Assembly: GCA_027625915.1 (NCBI GenBank)
Contig: JANTQA010000070.1
Span: forward strand, 4,779,001 to 4,843,000
Source of the DNA: Anaeramoeba flamelloides
Taxonomy: Eukaryota; Metamonada; Anaeramoebidae
Length of the DNA: 64,000 nt
Direction: 5' to 3'
Position 1 is the stretch's first letter. The number at the start of each line of letters is the position of its first letter. A model generated the notes under the pieces. The model did no database searches. It was given only the letters and a program-made list of their open reading frames with translations, and was not told where the DNA came from. The position numbers were made by a program, and so were the translations under genes. Of this stretch, positions 1 to 11,513 are shown in pieces.

Positions 1-19
1 AAAAAGACCAAAAATGAAA

Positions 20-555
20 TAAACTAAAACTCAAAATTTTCCACACAGCTAAAACGTCCCAAACAATCACAATAATACAATTTTATTGAAATTGGAGATA
101 ATTTTGATTTTTTCAAAAATATGAAAATCATTTTTTCATCTTTTAGTTTTTTGTTTTCATTTCATTGTTTTAATTATGTAATTTGTTTCGTTGGATCAAA
201 AAAATTTTTTCAACCATTGATATTAGGTTAAAGTTGAGTTGTTCCATATAGAAGAACTCAAATAAAAGTAGTTGGTAGTATTTAACCTTTGTTCGATCAA
301 TATTCCTAATAGAATTTCAACAAATTTACTAATGGATTTTTTTGTTTTGCTCTCTCCAAAATTTTTAACACACACATGATTTATTTGTATTGATAATTAT
401 TTATTTATTGTTGTGAGTATTGTAATTTATAAACAAGTGTTAACATTTCAATTAGTGAATGGTTCTAATTTGGTAAATCTTCTTGAATTGATTAAATAAG
501 TTTTTTTTTTCACAAATCGAATTTTGGTGTGTTAAAAATTTTGAATTGGGGTTTA
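20..555. mobile_element. MITE-A copy 1, TA-flanked TIR element
   Basis: About 532 bp lies between two TA dinucleotides (20-21 and 554-555). The ends are imperfect inverted repeats starting TAAAC and ending GTTTA, with a shared AATT.AAAATTTT block. A second copy, about 90% identical by eye, lies at 49024-49563 inside a LINE. Sequence on both sides matches repeat S at 10985-11110, where the site is empty and carries a single TA. This is what a Tc1/mariner-type insertion looks like. There is no open frame long enough for a transposase, so the element is non-autonomous. Confidence 0.85.
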
Positions 556-655
556 GTTTGTAAAATCAAAATTATTCCCAAATTGAATGTGAAGGGTAGT
601 ATTGTTTTTCTTTCAAATGTTTTTAACTGTTTCCAAATTTCTGGAATTTAGTTTA
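553..655. repeat. Dispersed repeat S, copy 1 (right part)
   Basis: Starts with GTTTGTAAAATCAAAATT and matches 11013-11110 and, more loosely, 59536-59600. Its left part is displaced to positions 1-19 by the MITE-A insertion. No coding capacity was seen. Confidence 0.7.
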
Positions 656-714
656 TATACATACATACATACATGCACACATACACACACAAACACACAC
701 ATACATATATAAAC
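656..714. repeat. ATAC/CA microsatellite
   Basis: Run of ATAC and CA units with a few interruptions, ending in a short TA run. Confidence 0.9.
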
Positions 715-1240
715 CATTTTCGAGAAAAAGGGGCCCAATTTTAATAGAGTGAATTACGTATGTTTAAAGGGTTTGAAGGGTTATTAGAATAAAATTAATT
801 TTAGAAATTTCAAAAAATAATCATCTTTTTAAATTTTTTCTTTTATCTTTTTTTTCGATTTTTTTGAATACCTAATTTTTTGCAATTTTTTTATTATTGT
901 GTGACCAATAGTAACTTGGAAAAAAAAAAGTTATTCTAGGATTCTGTTAACATTTCAAATGATTTTTAGAACAATAATATTTGATTGATATTTGGTTTTT
1001 TATTGGATCTTTAATTAAGATCAAAATGGAACTTTTTATTTTTCCCAATGTGCCCCAAAGAATTTGTGTTTTTCAATTTTTAAGAAAATATATTTATTTA
1101 TTTTAAATAAAAAATTTATCAACTCTATATTGATTTCTATTATTCTATTTATTTCTGATTATTTATCCAATTACATTTAATTATAAATAATAATTGATAT
1201 TTATATTTTTTTATCCACCTTTGACAGAAAAAACGATTTA
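715..1240. repeat. Dispersed repeat R, copy 1
   Basis: Matches 52480-52960 in the same orientation over about 500 bp. Shared blocks include GTTTAAAGGGTTTG-like sequence, a T-rich stretch with CGATTTTTTT, and AAGAATTTGTGTTTTTCA. It is diverged with many length differences in homopolymers. No clear terminal inverted repeats were seen, so the element class is unknown. From 1241 to 2392 only AT-rich sequence without a supportable gene is visible. Confidence 0.65.
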
Positions 1241-2392
1241 GAAGCAAGGTTTACAGCAATTGGGTATAAAATGAATAAGTTCCACATGATCTAAAAAGCT
1301 CAAAAACAACTATTATAAATATTATTATTCAATCAGTTATAAATTTTTCATTATATTTTCCATTGTTTTGAAATTTTTTTTTTTTTTTTGATGATTACAA
1401 TTTTATGAAAAAAATAACTCTTTTTTTTGAGATAAATTTTGCAATTTGAAAGTTCATTTTTAGAATTTTTTTTAAATAATAGAACTTTAAGAAACCAGTA
1501 CCATATTAATTCAGGGTTTATTATCGGTTACATTGATCATTTAATGTATAGGTCTTTTATAACAAAAAAACACTTTTTTTATTTTAAAACAAGTATTAAA
1601 TTTTTTTGGCATGCTTTATTTTTACTACAGTTTATCAATAAATATTATTTTTTTTCATTCAAATTTTCAAGAGACATTTGAACCATGTAGTACGAATACC
1701 ATTAACCTCCATCAGTAACACTATTTAATCTTCGACTTTTTTGTGACCGACATTAATCCCTTAAAATCAAAAAAAGAATTATTTATGATTTTTCTTTATT
1801 AGGTTTTTCCGTTTTTATTTTTAAGAACTTTATGGAAAAAAATTTTGTTTTTTGAGATAAGTATTTGTTTTCAAAAAGCATACAAAATGATTGTCTTCAA
1901 GAAAACTGTTTAGAGATCAAAAAGGAAATAAAGTAAAATTTATTTTTAACAAACATTTCAAACTCTTATTTGCTTTGTTATGTTTAGTAATCTTATTACT
2001 CCTTTCGAAAAACCTTGAACTACAACTAAAAAGAACAGATCTTCTATTAACGATTTTGATCGACAAAATCTTTATCAGTTCTCTTTCATGTATCAAAGAA
2101 GATTTACTTTTTTCAAAAAAAAAAAAAAATGAGAACTAAAAAAACAAGAGTGTTTTAGGTAACCAATAATGTTCCAGCGAATTTTAAATTGATTTCAAAA
2201 TAAGAACAAGTGGAAAATTCAAAATTCTTGTTTGTTATGACCCAAAACATATTCTTTGTTTTTAGATGAAAATTAATTATATTTTGCTGAAAGTAATCAA
2301 CTATTTCTTTGAGACTCTTACGAAAAATGAGAAATGAATTTTATTTTGCTTAAGTTTTCAATTTTCAATTTTCCATTTTTTTATTTTTTACA

Positions 2393-5300
2393 ATGTCTTT
2401 AAAATTACTTTCAGATTCATCAAATTCACCAAGTTCATCAAGTTCCGAAAATGATAAAGAACTAAAGAACGAAGGGACACCACTTCTCGAAAATTCAACT
2501 GACTTAGAAGAAGATGATAGCAAAGAAAATGCACCTGTTCGAAGCATGTCAGAAATTAACTTGAACAGCATCAAGCCTAAAGTTGTTGACGAGCAACAGA
2601 AATTAAAAGTAAAGCCAATCCCACTTGCTATTGCTGTAGTTGTCTTTCTGATCCTCTATTTCATACCAATCATGAAAAAGGAGCCCGCAGCACACAAATG
2701 CTTGGCAATCTTGATTTTTGTGACGATCATGTGGGCAAGTGAGGCAATCCCACTTTTTGTGACATCCCTGTTCATCCCCATCCCTTTGGTCTGGTTTGGT
2801 GTCATTTTAGACTCGGACGGGAAGGTTGAAGCACCACTGACTTCCTCAAGACTGGTCGCCGGAAAATTTTTCGATCCTGTTGTTCTCTTGTTTCTTGGTG
2901 GATTTACCATCGCTCAGGCTTTACACAAATATGAACTTTCTGAAAGACTAGCTGCTTTCGTTTTAAAAAAAGCTGGAACAAACCCAAAAAGAATTCTTGC
3001 TTATGTAATGTTTCTTGGTTGGTTTTTGTCATGTTGGTAAGTTCCTTTTTTTACCATCTTTTCATTTTACCCCAATATTTTTTTTCTTTGCAATTTGCTT
3101 TTTTTTTTTTTTTTTTTGAATTCTTTTTGGATACCTGGAAAATCCAAAATTCCACTATTTGAAAAATTCGTTTTTACAAAACCAATCCGAAAATCAGACT
3201 TTATTTAAAAAACCTTTCATAGACAATTTGAAAGTGATTCCAAAAAATTTTCACCTTTTTTACTTTAAAGTTTTTATTTGTATGAAACCGTTCTTTTTTT
3301 TTTTCCTTTTAGCTAATTGGAAAACAAAAGGAACAAAATTTTTATTCAGCTTTCCAAAAAAAAAATCAAATCACAAGAATTAAAATAAAACATCAAAACC
3401 AGCAATTCTATCAGAGAAAAATTTAAATATTTCTGATTTGTGGAATTAAAATTTTGAAATTTTACTATAATCTCTGAAAATTTTTTTTGTAAAGTTGTCT
3501 GAAAATTTTGTTTGATTTATTTTTCAAAAAATAGTATATAAGAAAAATGTTTAGAGTTCTTGATTTGTGATGAATTTGTGTGTCTATATGAACCTCAATC
3601 ATTTTGATTTGAGAATGTTTTTCCTTAGAACATGTTGAGTCATATTGTACAAGAAAATATTTGAAGTAATGTACTAAATGTTTTTTATATTCGTTTTCCT
3701 CAGCAATTCATCTGTGTCTTCATTAACAACAATCTTAAAATCAAAATCTTTTATTTTTTTGAGGTCTTTTTTCTATTTATTTTCTGTGGTTTTTTCATTT
3801 CTTTTACGTCACCATATGGATTGATCAATATCATCAAATTTTCTTTCGACAACGCGGACATGTTTTGGAATTTACTTTCCTTTTTTCCCATTTATATGCA
3901 TATCTATTTAGGCCATTTGGGAAAGGCTTTAGTTTGAATAGAGTTGTTGATGATTTCAAGTTTATTTATGGCTGTTTTTCCCTAAAGTCACCTGGAAATT
4001 GGTCATTTTGAAGTAATCTTTTCAATTTCAAGTTTTTTTCTTCTTTTGTGTGTTTTTTGGTGAGGTATTATTTTTTTTGTAATATAAAATGACTTTTATA
4101 TATACAAAAATTAACTGTTATAAAGGATCCCCCTTGATAAAATCCTCTTCCATAGCCATCATAATATTGTTTTATAGATTCTCTAATTATGTTTTTTTTT
4201 GATGAATTTAGGAGCCGGTTTTACTATCAGTTTATGCGGTAATGAGTCAAAACATTTTGTTAAATCTATTCTAAATTTAAAATTTATTATTTTTTCTTCA
4301 ATAAATGAATTAAATAATTCAACTTTATACTAATTGTTAAATATTATTTTAATTGAATTAAATTAAAAATATTATATTATATTTAAAAAAATTTTCAAAA
4401 ATAAATAATTGGAATTGTATAAAAAGTAATTTTCCAAAAAGTTAAAATCAAAAGTTTTAATAATTCATCACTGAATTTTTATTTTTGGGATGATAAAACT
4501 TTTTCTAGATACTTTTCCAAAACTTTGGATTTAACTTTGTGGAAATGTTTATACAACAACTTTTATTCTATCTAAATTAATTACTTTTTTTTTTTATTTT
4601 CAAATTTTTTACGAAAATATATTAAATTGAATTAACATAAATTTTCAAAAAAAAAACAATATTTTAAAATTATCAACAAATATTTTATTTTTTAAAAAAA
4701 ATAAATTAATAATTTAATTATAAATTAGGATTTCAAATGTTGCTTCAACTGTAGTTTGTACTTCAGTATTGTTACCAATTATTAGAAATAGTATTCCACA
4801 TGGTGATAATTTTCAAAAAGCTATTTTAATTGGGAATGCCTTTTCAAATGCAATTGCTGGAATGAATACATTAGTAAAATTTTTATTTTTTTATTTATTT
4901 TAATTTTATCATTTTATATTCATTTAACCAAAAAAAATCCATTTTATTGAATTAATAACCATTAATAATTTTGATGAATAGAAAAATTCTTTTATGAAGG
5001 ATTAACAATTTTTCAACAAAATTTCACATTATTTTGTCAAAAGATAAAAAAATATGAATAAAAGTAAATTTGAAAGAAATTTAAATAAAAAAATTTTTAA
5101 AAATAAAAAATAATCTATTTTTATTTCTTTTTTAGAAATAAATGAATTAAAAAAAAAAAACAATTATAAATTTATCAAATCATTTTCCTTTCAAAACATA
5201 TAATATTATTTTTATTTTTATCAATTTTACTCTCTGAAAATATTGGATCAAATCCAAATTAACTTTTTAAAAAAATATATTTATAAATAATATTTGTTTC

Positions 5301-6821
5301 ATTTCTCAAATTTAAACTATCCTCAAACAATTTCAACTTATTTAATAAACTACTTTTAGATATTTTCTAAATTAATAAATTTATAAAAATCCCGGTTAAA
5401 ATATTAATCCCTAGAATAGATATAAAAACTTTAAAAAATAATATAACTTGTTTATTTGTTTATTATTGTTATTTTTCTCAAGAAAGAATACTAGAATATA
5501 TATATATATATATATAAACTTTGGAAATAATATCACTTAATTATTTTTTTTATGATTGATATTTTTTTATAAATATTTAAAAAATGATTTTTAACAAAAT
5601 ATTCAAAAATTTTAATAAAGATATTTTTTTTATAGATCCATTTTCCAAAGAGAATGTACCTAATTAGTTTAATAACTTTAAAAAATAAAATTTATTCTTA
5701 CTTTTTTTAGCGTTTTGACATACCTTTATTTTTGGATAATAATTGGGTATCGGATTCTTATTGTTGTATATTGTTAATAATATTATCATTCAATCCTCAT
5801 ATAAACAAAAAAAAAGAAAAAATAATATCATTGTTTTTTTTTTTTTTTTTATTATTTATTTAGGTGCTGAAATGTATTAATTTAAAAAAAAAAATCAAAA
5901 AAAATAATTTCAAATTTTGATTTTTTTTCATCTTTAACTCAATTAATAATCTTTAATTTTTATTTTTTGATTTTATTTTTTAGATTGCATCCCCACAAAA
6001 TGCAATTGCATTAAAGGTTGTTCAAGAAGTTTCAAAGCATAAAAAAATCAATTGGCTTTCTTAATTGGATGGGTGTAGCTGTTCCATCATCCTTTTTTGA
6101 TATGTGTTGCTGTTTATTTTATCATTTTATATGTATACCCAACAAAACTCAAAAAAAATTGATTTAAAAATCACCAAGCTTCCAAAAATGGACTATAGAC
6201 ATTATATTATTTTGGGTACCACTGTTGTCACAGTACTAATGATGTGTGTGAATAGTTACATCGATGACTATGTTGGTGATATCGGGATCACTGCACTTAT
6301 CCCAATTGTGGTCTTTTTTGGATTAGGGTTATTGTCAAATCAAGATTTCGGAAAACTGTCTTGGACAGTACTCCTATTGATTGGAGGAGGTTTAGCACTT
6401 GGCTATGGTGTACAAAGTTCAAAATTACTTATGTTAATTGCTGATGGGATTGGTGATGGTGTGGAAGGACAATCCATCTGGGTGATATGCCTTGCATTCA
6501 TGGTCTTTGCAGCAGTAATCGGATCGCTGATCAGTTCAACAGTTTGTGCAGTAATCATTTTGCCAGTCATCGCAGCAGTTGGATTAAAATATAATCATTT
6601 AGTTTTATTAACCGTCTTAGTGACAGTGATGACTTCAGGCTCAACTTCGTTACCAATTTCAAGTTTCCCCAAATTCCGTGTCATATGCTATCCAAGACCA
6701 CAACGGCGAACAATATCTTGAAACAAAAGATTTTTTAAAAAATGGTCTCCCCGTTTCTTTTGTTAGTTTGGTTGTTATAATGTCTGTTGGCTTTGGTATT
6801 TGTTATGGGATGGGTTGGTAA
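2393..6821 (+). CDS. SLC13/DASS-family anion:Na+ symporter (phosphate/sulfate/dicarboxylate type)
   Basis: Predicted multi-pass membrane transporter of the divalent anion:sodium symporter family. Exons: 2393-3036, 4729-4873, 5984-6821, joined at GTAAGT, GTAAAA and matching AG sites in consistent phase, giving about 540 residues, normal for the family. Residues 1-70 are Ser/Asp/Glu-rich and probably cytosolic; about a dozen hydrophobic helices follow. The family's paired signatures are visible: WISNVAS near residue 215 across the first splice, IASPQNAIA at the start of exon 3, and in the second half ISSTVCAV followed by PISSFPN. Exon 3 reads in four frames; removing one base from each of four homopolymers (near 6033, 6093, 6152 and 6668) gives one continuous family-like frame to the TAA at 6819. 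It is therefore either mis-assembled at homopolymers or a decaying gene. Substrate cannot be told; the SPQNA block recalls low-affinity phosphate carriers. Confidence 0.87.
3333..3512. mobile_element. MITE-B copy in intron 1 of the SLC13 gene
   Basis: Short element with inverted ends related to CAAAATTTTTATTCAGCTTT. It matches 14618-14801 and 30818-30984. The right arm is the more decayed one here. It lies wholly inside intron 3037-4728. Confidence 0.7.
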
Positions 6822-7137
6822 TCCATATACATCATATTTATATCTATTATTATATATAATATATTTTAAATATTTTTGTGCCACTCATTATAAATTCATT
6901 TAAAAATATAATTTTAATTGATATTTTATTATTATTATTATTATTATTTTGTTTTAAATTTCGTTTACAAAATAACAATAATAAACAAAACACGATAGAT
7001 AATAATAATTAAATTACTTCTTAAAATGTTTTTTTTTTTCTTAATTTTTTGTTAATCTTTTAAATCTATTATTTTCCTCATATTTTGCAATAATTTTTTT
7101 TTCACTTTTAATATGATTCAGTTTGTTAATCTAAAAA

Positions 7138-7168
<31 letters not shown>

Positions 7169-7822
7169 GTTCAATATTTAGTTCAAATGATTTTCAAATT
7201 AAAGGATAGTACTGTACTGATTCTTTAAATAATCTTTTTGATTTTGTTTGATATTTATTGCAAAGTTAATGAAAAAAAATTGATTGAATTGTAAAAAAAA
7301 TAAAAGTTTTTATGGTATTTGAATTTTTGAAGATAAAAAAACAAAAAAAATTAATGAGGTTTTTGTATTTTTTTTTCTGAGAAGAGATAGTTCTTTGATT
7401 TTTTAATATAATTTTATCATCAAAATACATCAACAAAAAACTATTTTGACTTTTTTATTTATTGTAAATTTATTTTTCGATATTCATAAGGTTAAAGCTT
7501 GCTTTTTTTTTTTTCTTTTAGGGGAAAATCATATTTATAAAACGCTTCAAAAATCAAATAATAAAAACTAAAATACAATGTCTAATATTTTAAAATATTC
7601 TTGAAAATTCCTCTTGGTATGATTGAAATTCAATCTAATTCAAAAAAAGAAAGATAAATTAAAATAAAAAAAAAATCATTTAATACTTGAAATTGTATGG
7701 AAAAGTTGATTTTTTGAAAATTATTATACAAAAAAAAAAAAAATTAAAACAATTCAATTTCAATTAAAATATAGATTTCTATATATTTGCAGTTCACATA
7801 AGAAGGGAAATGACTACTTTTT

Positions 7823-7825
<3 letters not shown>

Positions 7826-7864
<39 letters not shown>
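7826..7864. repeat. (TA)n microsatellite
   Basis: Uninterrupted alternating TA over about 39 bp. Confidence 0.95.
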
Positions 7865-7867
<3 letters not shown>

Positions 7868-9876
7868 GGATCAAATTGATATTTTATGACATTACGAAAA
7901 TGAGATTATTCCTAAAACTTTATAGAAAAAAATGATTAATTAAAAATATCAAAGAAAGATTTTTTGTTGATAGATTAAAAAAAATCTTGTTTTTTTCTCT
8001 GAATATTTTTTTATTATATACAAAAACTGAAATGAAGCAAATTTTCTATTTCAGTTCAAATCATATAATACTAGAAATAATTTGTCAAGTAGTTGATAAA
8101 CTTTAGAAAAATGAACAAAGAATTGTTCTGTAATAACAGTTAACTCTACTTTTTATTTTTATTTGTAAAAAAATGTTTTAAAGAAGTGAAGTGAAGAAAA
8201 ATCAAAACAAAGAGATATAAAAACATAGTTTATTATTTTTTCCACCCAATGCATAACAAATCTTAGTTTTTTTTTTTGAAAAGTATTTTTCAATACTCAA
8301 GAAATCATATTATATTAACAAAATATTTATAATAATGTAAATAAGAAAAAAAAATATAAGAATTATAATTTTTTATGAAATTTTATTTCGTTAATTAAGT
8401 ATCAAAAAGAAAATTATAAAATGAATAATACCAAAGAAAAATATTATGATTTTTTAAACAGTCATTTTTCATTTAAACAATATGGTTTGTTTAAATTAGA
8501 AGGTAAAATTTATTATAAATAAAAATTGAATTTTTTGATAATTGATATTTCCTTTTTTTAATAAATATGTTTATAATTATAAAATAAGATATCTCTACAA
8601 GTTAAAATTTCCAATTGACTTATAATTGCTTTTTGAAATATTAATTTTTTTCTTGAAATAATTTAATAACTAAATGAATCTTCCTTAATTAAAACTTTCG
8701 ATTCGGTTTTTCTCTGTTTGGAAGAAATTTGTGATTTTTATTAAGATACAAAAGCTTGGGCGAGGTTCTTCTGTTTAAATGGTTTGGTCAATGAAGTATG
8801 GAATTTTTTAAAGTGAAACAAAGTTATTCTCTCAGTTTCAATTTTAGTGTATCTTTATTGGATAATTTTCCTCTTATCTTTGAAATATTACCAAAACTAA
8901 ATCAATCTTAAATGGGGTAATTTGTTATAGTTGTTGTTGATTATGAGTTTTGGGGATAATTTTTACTGCATCTCTTAAAAAAAATTTTTTTTATAATTTT
9001 TTTTTACTTTATCAAAATAACTCTGATTTTTAAAATATTTTTTAATTTGAAAAATGAATTAAAAAACCAAAATTAGAGTTCAATATTATATTCTAATGAT
9101 TTCTAATTTGATGAAATTAAATTTTTATAGAAAAAAAGAATTATTTCAGAGATCTAAGAATAACAATTATTCGATGGTTTTGAGATTTGTTACGGAAATA
9201 CTTTTTACAATAACACCACTTTAATTTATCTTTTGAAGAAGCTGATAAAGCTCGAATTATTATTCTTATAACAATATTAGTATTTGAGATAACAAAATCA
9301 GATATAAAATTTTCTTAAAATTAGTCCATTATTAAAGAATTTCCAAAAAAATTGGATTCATCCCAATAAATTCATGAAAAAAAAAAAAAAAAAATTAATA
9401 AGATATCATTAATTTTATATCACCTCTTATGACTGTTAAATGGAATTATTCAAATCAATTATTACTTTAAGATTTCATTTAAAAGCTTTTATAACATGTT
9501 TTCTTAACATTATTTATTCAAAAATAATAATTTAAAAACGAAATTGTACAGTTAATTGGAGAAGAGTGAATTATACTCTAAATTTTCTTTTACTTAATTT
9601 TCCTTAAAGGGGTGTTAAGTCATAAATTATATATTTCATGATTATTCAAGTAAAATGAATATCCAAATTTTCTTTAAATTGAAAAAACTAAATACAAAAT
9701 ATTAACAAGAAAAAAAAAAAAAAAAAAAAAAAAAAAAACAGAAATTTAAAAAGTATTTGATAACTTAAATTTAGCCAAAAAAAAACATAAAACAAAATAC
9801 AAGATATGTTTAATTAACAACGTCTAAAAAACACATTCAAGATACTATTAATTAATTTAATATAACTTGATAGGCT

Positions 9877-9898
9877 ATCCTGAAAGTACTTTCAGGAT
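9877..9898. repeat. Perfect 22-bp palindrome
   Basis: Both arms are ATCCTGAAAGT, with no spacer, followed by a T-rich stretch. It is clearly richer in G and C than its surroundings. It could be a dyad binding site, a transcript hairpin or the remnant of a foldback element; the sequence does not decide. Confidence 0.8.
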
Positions 9899-10984
9899 TG
9901 TTGTTTTATTTTTGTAATTTTTTTTTATCTTTTTGATCGAATTAACTTTAACCCTTTGATATTTTTTATCTTCACTTTTTCTTTTTTTCTATTTTGCAAA
10001 GTTGTACATATGTTCATGTTTCAGTATCTTCAGTATTAGTAGATAACCACTTGATTATTTTCATCTAAAACGCATCTTCCAATATAAAGGAAATTCAGCA
10101 ATGAAAAAAATAAAAAACTTTGATTCTTGGTATTTCCCTCAACAAATATAAGACTTATTTAAACCAACTAAATTCACTTTGTAAATTTGAATAATCAAAA
10201 AAAAAAAAAAAATTAGTAATTTAATAAAGGGGATTGGAGTATAATTTATCTTTTTTTTAACAATTTTACTCAAGATTTAGATCAATTTGTTATATTGATC
10301 TTATTTAATTAAAAAAACAATGATTTCTTTTTATTCACATAGATTACCACTTAAATAATTATCAAATTATTCTGCAATTTATAATTTAACAAAAATTTAA
10401 TTTTAATTTATTATTAGATTGAATTCTCTGTTTTTTTTTTTATTATATTATTATAAAAATATTTGTATTTTTATTTACTTTAACACATATTCATTGAAAA
10501 ATTTATCTTCTTCATTCTTTTTTTTTTTTTTTTTTTATTTATTATTATTCATCTTTACAGTAAAACAATTAATTAATCTAAACCCCATACCAAAAATTTT
10601 GAACAGCCAAAAATTGAAAATCGATTCAAAAAAAAATCTCAATGTATTTGATTTTTTCTAAGTATGATATAAAACTAAATTTAATTTACCATTTATTAAT
10701 ATTTTGGATAGTAAATCATTTTTATCCAAATTAAAGAAAAAAATATAAATCAAAAAAATAAAAATCGGTGTTGAAAATAATGAAACAAGCAGAATAAAAA
10801 ATATATTGATAAATTTGTTGAAATTTCACCAAAAATTGTTGATCGATCAAATGATAAGATACATCTACCAATTGTATGTGGGTTTCCAATTCAACAAACT
10901 CAACACTAACCTTCTATCAACCATCGAAAAAAAATTACAGATCTAACGAAACATATTACGGTAACTGCAAAAAAGGTAATGAAA

Positions 10985-11110
10985 ACAAAACAAAAAATAC
11001 AAAAAATGAAATAGTTTGTAAAATCAAAATTCTTTCCAAATTGAATTTAAAGTGTAGTATTGTTATTCTTTCAGTTGTTTAAACTGTTTCAAAAGTTTTG
11101 AAATTTAGTT
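10985..11110. repeat. Dispersed repeat S, copy 2 (uninterrupted)
   Basis: Contains AAAATGAAATAGTTTG, with a single TA (11012-11013) exactly where MITE-A sits in copy 1. It therefore serves as the empty site. A third, more diverged copy is at 59485-59600. Confidence 0.75.
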
Positions 11111-11513
11111 TATTTAAAATAATTCAAGTTAAAATAGTGAAGATTTTTTCTTTTATATAAACCAAAACGAAAAATCTAATCATTTTATTAAAATTTAATA
11201 AAAAAAAAAAATTATTTGTGAAATGTATTTCAAACCAAAACCAAGATTAAAAAATGTTTATTTAATTTATTTTATTTTTGAAATAATTGTTAATATATTT
11301 AATATATTAGATAGAAACACTTCCTTTAAACTATTAAAATATATAAATATTAAAAAAATTTATGTTTCAAAAATACAAATCCGAAATTATTACTATTATT
11401 ATTTTTTCAGATAAAAAAAAAAAATTGAAGTGTAAGAAGAGTTTCATTTATTAAAAAAAATATTCAATTTAAAAAAATTCTTGTTTTTTTTTTTTTTTTT
11501 TTTTTTCTTTGAA

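Larger units (their letters stand above)
6822..11513. other. AT-rich intergenic region, no gene seen
   Basis: About 4.7 kb of low-complexity sequence between the transporter and the end of the G-alpha gene. It holds a TA microsatellite (7826-7864), poly(A) tracts (for example 9711-9738), a perfect palindrome (9877-9898) and repeat S (10985-11110). Both strands have only short frames with no recognisable family. Confidence 0.75.

Noticed and set aside
1439-2139. Open frames before the transporter gene
   Set aside because: Phe/Lys/Asn-rich low-complexity frames as expected in this base composition; no ATG context, motif or splice partner.
6030-6675. Programmed ribosomal frameshifting in the transporter
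   Set aside because: The shift sites share no slippery motif or downstream structure, they fall in ordinary homopolymers, and four shifts in one exon would be extreme.
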